DNA of 44,025 nt. It comes from an uncultured Clostridia bacterium (GTDB lineage Bacteria > Bacillota > Clostridia > TANB77 > CAG-508). The number at the start of each line of letters is the position of its first letter. Within the stretch, counting starts at the first letter, position 1. The notes beneath the pieces were generated by a model that was not told the DNA's origin, did not search any database, and was given only the letters and a program-made list of their open reading frames with translations. The stretch is from positions 1 through 44,025 of the forward strand of contig CAQUBD010000002.1 of assembly GCA_948891265.1 (NCBI GenBank). Direction: 5' to 3'. The position numbers and the translations under genes were made by a program. This document shows, piece after piece, positions 38,220 to 44,025 of the stretch.

Positions 38220-39221
38220 ATGGATTTTATTGAAAGCATAAAAGAAAGAGCAAGAAAAGACATAAAGACAATAGTACTTCCAGAAGCAGAAGATAAAAGA
38301 ATTTTAAAAGCAACAGAAATAGCTATAAAAGAAAAATATGCAAATATTATTTTAATTGGAGACAAGAAGAAAATATTACAAAATACTACTGAAAATAATG
38401 TTAACATAGAAGGTGCAAAAATAATTGAACCAAAAACTTCTACAGACTATGAAAAATATGCAAATTTGCTATATGAATTAAGAAAAAATAAAGGGATTAC
38501 GATAGAAAAAGCAAAAGAACTTACATTAGATCCTGTACATTTTGGAATGCTTATGTTAAAAGATGAAGATACAAAAGCAGATGGATTAGTTTCAGGTGCA
38601 ATACATTCAACAGCAGACACGTTAAGACCTGCATTGCAAATACTAAAGACATCACCAGATACAAAATTAGTTTCTGCATTTTTTGTTATGGTAGTACCAG
38701 ATTGTGAATATGGCGAAAATGGAACTTTTATATTTGGGGATTGTGGACTAAATTCAAATCCTACATCAGAAGAGTTAGCTGAAATAGCAATATCATCTAG
38801 TAAAAGTTTTAGACAATTAGTTGGACAAGAACCTAAAGTAGCAATGCTTTCATATTCTACATATGGAAGTGCAAAATCATCATTAACTGAAAAAGTAATA
38901 CAAGCAAAAAATATACTAAAAGAAAAAGCACCGCAGATAAAATCAGATGGAGAATTACAATTAGATGCTGCAATTATACCAGAAGTTGCAAGATTAAAGG
39001 CTCCAGAGAGTGAAATAGCAGGAAATGCTAATGTATTAATATTCCCAGATTTAGATGCTGGAAATATAGGATATAAATTAGTACAGAGATTAGCAAAAGC
39101 AGAAGCATATGGACCATTATGCCAAGGGATTGCTAAACCTGTAAACGATCTTTCAAGAGGTTGTAGTTATAAAGATATTGCAGGGGTTATTGCTATTACT
39201 GCAGTACAAGCACAAATTTGA
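38220..39221 (+). CDS. pta: Phosphate acetyltransferase
   Basis: 333 residues. Converts acetyl-CoA and phosphate to acetyl phosphate, the first step of ATP-yielding acetate formation. Motifs: IVLPEAEDKRILKATEI near residues 18-34, LVSGAIHSTADTLRPALQ near 123-140, FGDCGLNSNPTSEELAEIA, MLSYSTYGSAKS near 218-229, QLDAAIIPEVA, and ANVLIFPDLDAGNIGYKLVQRLA. Normal length for the short clostridial form. The start at 38220 follows AAAGGAGG; an upstream in-frame ATG at 38169 lies in the terminator region. Followed by two acetate kinase genes. Confidence 0.97.
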   Translation: MDFIESIKERARKDIKTIVLPEAEDKRILKATEIAIKEKYANIILIGDKKKILQNTTENNVNIEGAKIIEPKTSTDYEKYANLLYELRKNKGITIEKAKELTLDPVHFGMLMLKDEDTKADGLVSGAIHSTADTLRPALQILKTSPDTKLVSAFFVMVVPDCEYGENGTFIFGDCGLNSNPTSEELAEIAISSSKSFRQLVGQEPKVAMLSYSTYGSAKSSLTEKVIQAKNILKEKAPQIKSDGELQLDAAIIPEVARLKAPESEIAGNANVLIFPDLDAGNIGYKLVQRLAKAEAYGPLCQGIAKPVNDLSRGCSYKDIAGVIAITAVQAQI

Positions 39222-39246
39222 AAAATGATTATCATTTGACGTTGTT
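39218..39246 (+). promoter_or_regulatory. 29-bp motif between pta and ackA, shared with the ABC operon
   Basis: 27 of 29 bases equal 26602-26630. The AATGATTATCATT core is a near-palindrome resembling Fur-type boxes. A TTGACG (39236-39241) lies at its end, with a weak TAAATT at 39258-39263. Confidence 0.5.
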
Positions 39247-39297
39247 GAACTACATTTTAAATTAAAGATTAAAATTGTATATAAGGGGGATTTTTTT

Positions 39298-40491
39298 ATG
39301 AAAATTTTAGTATTAAACTCAGGAAGTTCATCATTAAAATATCAAGTAATTGATATGGATACAGAAGAAGTGTTAGCAAAAGGATACTTTGAAAGAATAG
39401 GTCAACAAAATTCTTTTTTAACACATAAAGTAAATGGGGAAAAGCGTAAATTTGAACAACATGTAACAGACCATGAACAAGCATTAAAATTTATTTTTAC
39501 AAGATTAATAAATGACCATTATGGAGTAATAGAAAGTTTAAATGAACTTGGAGGAATTGGACATAGAGTTGTTCAAGGAGGAGAAAAATATTCTCAACCA
39601 GTATTAATTACTGAAGAAGTAATTGAAGAAATAAAAAAATGTAGTGAATTAGCACCATTACATAATCCAGCTGCAATATTAGGGATAGAAGCATGCAAAA
39701 AAATAGCTCCAGAGACTCCAATGGTAGCAGTATTTGATACAGCATTCCATCAATCAATTCCAAAATCAAGATATATATATCCAATACCTTACGAATATTA
39801 TAAAAAATATGGAATAAGAAAATATGGAGCACATGGAACATCACATCAATACGTTGCATATAGAGTCGCAGAAATGATGGAAAAAGACATAAAAGACTTA
39901 AAAATAGTAAACTGCCATTTAGGACAAGGGGCAAGTATATGTGCAATTCAAAATGGTGAATCAGTAGAAACAAGTATGGGATTAACACCATTAGGTGGAA
40001 TACCAATGGGAACAAGAAGTGGTGACATAGATCCATCAGTAATTACATATATAATGAAAAAAGAAAACTTAACAGCACAAGAAATGGAAGATATATTAAA
40101 TAAAAAATCAGGAATCTATGGAGCATCAAATGGAATATCAGTAGATTTTAGAGATGTAGAAAACGAAGCAATAGCAGGAGGAATACATGCTAATCTTGCA
40201 TTAGATGTATATCATTATGCAGTAGCTTCATATGTAGCAAAATGTGCAGTAGCTATGGGAGGAATAGATGTAATTACATTTACAGCAGGAATAGGAGAAA
40301 AAGGACCTATATCTAGAAAAGCTATATGTGAACAACTTGAATTTTTGGGTGTTAAGATAGACGATGAGAAAAATGCAATAAGAGGAGAAGAAGTAGAAAT
40401 ATCAGCACAAGACTCAAAAATAAGAGTTTTTGTAGTTCCAACAAATGAGGAATTAATGATCGCAAGAGAAACAGCTAAGCATGTCCAATAG
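39298..40491 (+). CDS. ackA: Acetate kinase, paralogue 1
   Basis: 397 residues. Transfers phosphate from acetyl phosphate to ADP, yielding ATP and acetate. ASKHA-fold motifs: LNSGSSSLKYQ near residue 6, APLHNPAAILGI, VFDTAFHQSIP with the catalytic-type Asp, HGTSH, LGQGASICAI, MGLTPLGGIPMGTRSGDIDPSV with the conserved Arg, and the C-terminal PTNEELMIARE with the metal-binding Glu. Two usually constant positions differ: GHRVVQGGE (Q for H) and YGAHGTSH (A for F, a residue lining the acetate pocket in the Methanosarcina enzyme). AGGGGGAT precedes the ATG. Paired with pta. Confidence 0.93.
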   Translation: MKILVLNSGSSSLKYQVIDMDTEEVLAKGYFERIGQQNSFLTHKVNGEKRKFEQHVTDHEQALKFIFTRLINDHYGVIESLNELGGIGHRVVQGGEKYSQPVLITEEVIEEIKKCSELAPLHNPAAILGIEACKKIAPETPMVAVFDTAFHQSIPKSRYIYPIPYEYYKKYGIRKYGAHGTSHQYVAYRVAEMMEKDIKDLKIVNCHLGQGASICAIQNGESVETSMGLTPLGGIPMGTRSGDIDPSVITYIMKKENLTAQEMEDILNKKSGIYGASNGISVDFRDVENEAIAGGIHANLALDVYHYAVASYVAKCAVAMGGIDVITFTAGIGEKGPISRKAICEQLEFLGVKIDDEKNAIRGEEVEISAQDSKIRVFVVPTNEELMIARETAKHVQ

Positions 40492-40529
40492 GGACAGTTC
40501 TGCTGGGACATTAGCGTATATCTTATGCA

Positions 40530-40858
40530 AATGAGCGATGGCGAATTTGTAGCCATAGAAAAGATGACGATGAATGGAGCGAAGCAGGGATGACCCCAGC
40601 GACTAAAGATTTGGCAGACGGATAATATTAATAGAAGCAGAGTAAGTGATTTGCAAACTGTAAAAATTTCTAATTTTTACAGTTGCGATGAGCGAAGCAG
40701 AAAATGCTCCGAAGACAAGATTTGGCAGACGAAAAAATTGAAAATTTTTTTGGATGACGATGAACGGAGCGAAGCAGAAAGTGCTTCGAAGACAGATTTG
40801 GCAGATGGAAATTTCGAAGAAATTTTCAGATGACGATGAACGGAGCGAAGCGTAGTGA
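40530..40858 (+). repeat. Array of GGCAG-hairpin-GATGACGATGAACGGAGCGAAGC units before ackA2
   Basis: Conserved GATGACGATGAA-GGAGCGAAGC cores at 40563, 40753 and 40829, with a shorter form at 40686; TTGGCAG at 40611, 40722 and 40798. Between each TTGGCAG and the next core lies a different hairpin: 40653-40685, 40732-40750 and 40808-40827. An inner CGAAGC/GCTTCG hairpin lies within the third unit. It fills the gap 40492-40872, and its last unit supplies the GTGAAAGGA ribosome site of ackA2. Larger GC content than surrounding DNA. Confidence 0.85.
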
Positions 40859-40872
40859 AAGGAAGAAAGATA

Positions 40873-42060
40873 ATGAAAATACTAGTTTTAAACTGTGGCA
40901 GTTCATCATTAAAATATCAATTAATAGATATGAATACAGAAGATGTTATAGCTTCAGGAAGATATGAAAGAATAGGAGAAGAAGAGGCTTTTATAACACA
41001 TAAAGTAAATGGACAAAAGATTGAAATAAAAAATGCAGTTTATAATCATTCAGAAGCAATAGATTTTGCATTAAAACAATTAATAAATCCTAAATATAAA
41101 GTTATAGATAGCCTAGATGAAATAAATGCTGTTGGACATAGATTAGTTCATGGAGGAGAAAAGATTGCAGAATCTGCAATAATAGATGAGAATGTTGTGG
41201 AAGTTTTAAAGGAATATACAGATTTAGCACCATTACATAATCCAGCATGCATATTGGGAATAGAGGCATGTAAAGAAGTTATGCCAAATAAACCAATGGT
41301 TGGAGTATTTGACACAGCTTTTCATCAAACAATGCCTAAAGATAAATATATATACCCAATACCATATGAATATTATAAAAAATATAGTGTTAGAAAATAT
41401 GGATTTCATGGAACATCACATATGTTTGTATCTCAAAAACTTGCTGAAATAGAAAATAAACCAATTGAAGATATGAGAATAGTAACATGCCATCTAGGAC
41501 AAGGATCTAGTATCTGTGCAATAAAGGGAGGAAAGTCAATTGATACAAGTATGGGATTAACTCCTTTAGGTGGATTACCAATGGTGACTAGAAGTGGTGA
41601 CTTAGACCCATCAGTTGTTACATATATTATGAAAAAAGAAAATTTAACACCTACTCAAATGGAAGATATTTTAAATAAAAAATCAGGAATTTCAGGAATG
41701 TCTAATTTGGAACCAGATTTTAGAACTATTGAAAATAAATCAAATAATAATGATGAAGCAAAATTAGCTATAGAAAACTTTAATTATGTAATTGCAAGTT
41801 ATGTAGCAAAATATGCAGTCGCAATGAATGGAATTGACTACATTGTATTTACAGGTGGAATTGGCGAAAATCAAATCAATATAAGAAAAGGCGTATGTGA
41901 AAAATTAGCATTTATGGGTGTTGATATAAACGCAGAAGCTAATAATATAAAAGGCGAAGAAAAAGTTATTTCAAGCCCAGATTCAAAAGTTAAAGTTTAT
42001 GTAATTCCTACAAATGAAGAATTAATGATAGCTAAAGAAACTTTAAGACTAATAAAGTAA
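40873..42060 (+). CDS. ackA: Acetate kinase, paralogue 2
   Basis: 395 residues with all standard motifs: LNCGSSSLKYQ, GHRLVHGGE, APLHNPACILGI, VFDTAFHQTMP, the canonical YGFHGTSH, LGQGSSICAI, MGLTPLGGLPMVTRSGDLDPSV, FTGGIGENQINIR and PTNEELMIAKE. By these residues it is the more conventional acetate kinase of the pair. It may instead prefer propionate or butyrate-type substrates, since the family overlaps. ATG 40873 is chosen over the GTG at 40855 because AAAGGAAG lies between them. It is separated from paralogue 1 by the repeat array. Confidence 0.94.
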   Translation: MKILVLNCGSSSLKYQLIDMNTEDVIASGRYERIGEEEAFITHKVNGQKIEIKNAVYNHSEAIDFALKQLINPKYKVIDSLDEINAVGHRLVHGGEKIAESAIIDENVVEVLKEYTDLAPLHNPACILGIEACKEVMPNKPMVGVFDTAFHQTMPKDKYIYPIPYEYYKKYSVRKYGFHGTSHMFVSQKLAEIENKPIEDMRIVTCHLGQGSSICAIKGGKSIDTSMGLTPLGGLPMVTRSGDLDPSVVTYIMKKENLTPTQMEDILNKKSGISGMSNLEPDFRTIENKSNNNDEAKLAIENFNYVIASYVAKYAVAMNGIDYIVFTGGIGENQINIRKGVCEKLAFMGVDINAEANNIKGEEKVISSPDSKVKVYVIPTNEELMIAKETLRLIK

Positions 42061-42078
42061 AGAAATGAAAAAATAACG

Positions 42079-42122
42079 AAAAAAGTTGATAAACTACTAA
42101 CTAGTAAGTTTGTCGACTTTTT
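42079..42122 (+). terminator. Terminator of the ackA2 transcript
   Basis: A 16-bp stem with two G-U pairs (42080-42095 with 42107-42122) ending in TTTTT. The stretch 42123-42249 after it holds no gene that I can support. Confidence 0.85.
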
Positions 42123-42249
42123 ATTAATACCTTCAATAGCAGGGTCAATTTCAAAACCTTATGTCCCTCACATAGAAGCCTGTTATCGGGTTTGAATCCT
42201 ATTCAAATAAATTATAATCTAAAAAAACAAAACTTAAATATTATTTCCA

Positions 42250-42278
42250 TTGACAAAAAAACGTAAAATATATAAAAT
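42250..42278 (+). promoter_or_regulatory. Promoter of the glycosyltransferase gene
   Basis: TTGACA (42250-42255), 17-nt spacer, TAAAAT (42273-42278). The in-frame ATG at 42313 has no ribosome site. Confidence 0.7.
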
Positions 42279-42369
42279 AAAGATAAAGTAAACAGAAACG
42301 AAAAAATTAATAATGACAGGATTTGACAAAAATGTGAGACAAATTCACACTGTCCCAAAAGGAGTAAAA

Positions 42370-43371
42370 ATGGAAGATAAAGTAGACATATTATTAGCAA
42401 CATACAATACAAAAATCGAATTTTTGAAGATGCAGTTAGATAGTATATTAAATCAGACATATAGTAACTTTAATTTAATAATATCAGATGATTGTTCTCC
42501 AAACGAAGAAGTAAGAGAAATATTAAAAGAATATGAGAAGAAAGACAATAGAATACAACTATATTTTCAGAAAAAAAATTTAGGATATACAAAAAACTTT
42601 GAATTTTTATTAACAAAATCAAGAGAAAAATATATTTCATTTAGTGACCATGATGATATATGGTATCCAAATAAAATTGAAGAAAGTATAAAAGTTTTGA
42701 AAGAAAAAGATGTAGATTTAGTATATTGTGATGCGAAACAGATAGATGAAAATGGAAACATAATTCAAGAAAGCTATCTAAAATACAAAAAATTACCTAT
42801 AATTAATGAAAAATATAATAAAGAAATACTATTATTCTCAAGACAAATAGCAATTGGATGTAGTCAAGTATTTACAAGACATGTAAAGGAATTAATATTA
42901 CCATTTACAGAAAGTACAATAGCACATGACTGGAACACAGAATATATTGCTAGTAAATTAAAAGGAGTATATTGCATAAATAAGCCTCTTTTAAGTTATA
43001 GACTTCATGGAAATAATGCGTTTGGAGGTAGAAACTTTAAACAAAATATGAAAATATGGAAAGAGAAAAATGGTAATAGCTATAAATCGTATCTAAAATA
43101 TAGACATAGAGTTATTACAGAAACTTATTTAGCAGGAACTTTGATGTGTAGTGACTATAGCCAAAGATTAGAAAAAAATGATTTAAAACATGTTGAAAAT
43201 AAGGTTACAAAATATTTTGAAAAAGCTCAAAAAAGCAAAATTATATATTTATCAGTATATAAATATTTTAAATACTTATATTTTAAAGGTATTGGAAAAA
43301 GAATATTAAAGGAAATTATGATTTTACATTTTCCTGTATTAAGCTATATAGTATTTAGCATAGTAAAATAA
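42370..43371 (+). CDS. Family 2 glycosyltransferase (rhamnosyltransferase-like)
   Basis: 333 residues. GT-A fold: VDILLATYNTKIEFLKMQLDSILNQTYSNFNLIISDDCS at residues 4-42 with the nucleotide-binding DD, FSDHDDIWYPNKIE near 96-109 (the DHDD metal motif in the DxD position), and HDWNTEYIA near 189-197 (acceptor-side acid). A C-terminal hydrophobic segment may associate with the membrane. It likely adds a sugar to a cell-surface polymer. AAAAGGAG just before 42370 fixes the start. The following gene encodes an exported Ig-like protein. Confidence 0.88.
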   Translation: MEDKVDILLATYNTKIEFLKMQLDSILNQTYSNFNLIISDDCSPNEEVREILKEYEKKDNRIQLYFQKKNLGYTKNFEFLLTKSREKYISFSDHDDIWYPNKIEESIKVLKEKDVDLVYCDAKQIDENGNIIQESYLKYKKLPIINEKYNKEILLFSRQIAIGCSQVFTRHVKELILPFTESTIAHDWNTEYIASKLKGVYCINKPLLSYRLHGNNAFGGRNFKQNMKIWKEKNGNSYKSYLKYRHRVITETYLAGTLMCSDYSQRLEKNDLKHVENKVTKYFEKAQKSKIIYLSVYKYFKYLYFKGIGKRILKEIMILHFPVLSYIVFSIVK

Positions 43372-43439
43372 AATCAGTAAAAATGAGAAACATGAAACTA
43401 AATAGAAAAATTTTAAATTAAGGAAGGAATAAAATAAAA

Positions 43440-44025
43440 ATGAAAAAGATATATACAAAAATATTAATAGTTTTAGTATTATTTATAATGTTAATATTAA
43501 TCTTTAATAAAATAAATATTGCTAATAGTAATTTTACAGCAAGGATATATATAGATGAACCGACGAATAATAGTATCGAAAATCAAGAAATGAAAATAAA
43601 AGGATGGGCTATGTCAAATGATAGCCAAATAAAAATTAAAGCATATATTGATGGACAAGAAAAAACAATTGAAAAACTAACAAGAACAAAAAGAGATGAC
43701 GCAATAAAAGCAGTAAAAGAATGTGGAGATGCAAAAACAAACCCAACGCCAGGATTTGAAGGATACATAAATATAAAAGGACTAAAAGAAGGACAACACA
43801 AACTAGAAATAAAAATAATTTCAAGAGAAAATAAGATATTAGCAGAACATAGTAGAATAATAAAAATAGAAAATCATAAGGCAAAAATGTATATAGATGA
43901 AGTAGGACAAAATAGTACTTTAAAATTAAATAATGGCAAAATAAGAGGATGGGTAATGTCAACTGACAGGAATATAACATTTAAAGCATTTATAGATAAT
44001 AAAGAACAAAAAATAACTTCAAATA
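43440..44025 (+). CDS. Exported Ig-like repeat surface protein, cut by the window end
   Basis: 195 residues visible; the frame is still open at 44025. Starts MKKIYTKILIVLVLFIMLILIFNK, a signal/anchor helix, after AAGGAAGG. Two repeats follow: ARIYIDEPTNNSIENQEMKIKGWAMS near residues 34-59 and AKMYIDEVGQNSTLKLNNGKIRGWVMST near 143-170. Each continues with a KAYIDGQ or KAFIDNK segment, and the first ends in PGFEGYINIKGLKEGQHKLEIKII. This GWA-type beta-sandwich is common in clostridial cell-wall hydrolases and adhesins, so a catalytic domain may lie beyond the window. Distinct from ChW repeats. Confidence 0.75.
   Translation, partial: MKKIYTKILIVLVLFIMLILIFNKINIANSNFTARIYIDEPTNNSIENQEMKIKGWAMSNDSQIKIKAYIDGQEKTIEKLTRTKRDDAIKAVKECGDAKTNPTPGFEGYINIKGLKEGQHKLEIKIISRENKILAEHSRIIKIENHKAKMYIDEVGQNSTLKLNNGKIRGWVMSTDRNITFKAFIDNKEQKITSN

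Noticed and set aside
39218..39246. Fur box at ackA
   Set aside because: AATGATTATCATT is Fur-like, but the ABC copy has the palindrome weakened and neither gene is an iron gene, so the regulator is left unnamed.
40651..40833. 60-codon ORF between the ackA genes
   Set aside because: It runs through the hairpin repeat array and has no ribosome site or family-like sequence.
40530..40858. CRISPR-like array
   Set aside because: Units are irregular in length, the variable parts are themselves palindromes, and no cas genes are near.
42130..42215. tRNA-like T-arm (GGGTTTGAATCC near 42188)
   Set aside because: No matching acceptor stem, D-arm or anticodon stem could be folded around it; the T-stem itself pairs poorly.

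Overview
The window is very AT-rich DNA from an endospore-forming Firmicute, most likely an uncultured gut-type Clostridia lineage. The basis is the spoIIA operon (spoIIAA-spoIIAB-sigF), spoIID, spoIIQ, gerW (ytfJ), a spoIIIAB-AH cluster, ribonuclease Y, a pta-ackA acetate pathway, AGA-dominated arginine codons, and textbook sigma-A promoters (TTGACA-N17-TATAAT, often with an extended TG). No rRNA, tRNA or CRISPR array was found. I cannot place it more precisely.

Layout. 1-2000: a 200-bp repeat and a cassette with a cytidylate-kinase-like protein, a phytol/dolichol-kinase-like membrane protein and a small protein. 2002-8800: asnB (minus strand), a DUF5662 protein, rpmF, an HdeD-like membrane protein, two papain-like candidates and an orphan solute-binding protein. 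8800-11900: recA, a coiled-coil protein, recX and scpA. 12300-17500: ytfI-like/gerW, then spoIIAA-AB-sigF, spoIID and spoIIQ. 17700-30200: rny, rpmE, cca, uvrA, a HAD phosphatase, a NatAB-type ABC exporter and uvrB. 30500-36250: an unknown membrane protein and spoIIIAB to spoIIIAH. 36300-44025: an XRE regulator, a pilin-like/FGE-like surface protein, pta, two tandem ackA genes, a glycosyltransferase and the start of an Ig-like surface protein. Sporulation genes carry readable control sites: two perfect Spo0A boxes before spoIIAA and a sigma-F promoter before spoIIQ. LexA-like boxes sit at recA and uvrA.

The most striking observation is that four conserved genes (asnB, sigF, uvrB, spoIIIAB) each need exactly one +1 frame change, and in all four it falls on an in-frame CGG codon. 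Skipping the C restores the conserved protein by reading the next triplet as glycine (GGT, GGT, GGA, GGA). Scanning every other gene, CGG appears in frame only four more times, all in three accessory genes (6361, 24808, 27985), and never in recA, uvrA, rny, cca, pta, ackA or the other spo genes. This fits a recoding rule at CGG (+1 frameshifting or quadruplet CGGN decoding as Gly) or, less excitingly, a motif-specific sequence artefact. Reads, tRNA content and peptides would decide.

A second theme is the intergenic DNA. At least three families of hairpin-rich repeats fill it. In two of them the stems differ between copies but stay complementary, while the linkers are conserved. One family forms an array in front of the second ackA and a single copy in front of uvrA, in both cases ending close to the start codon.
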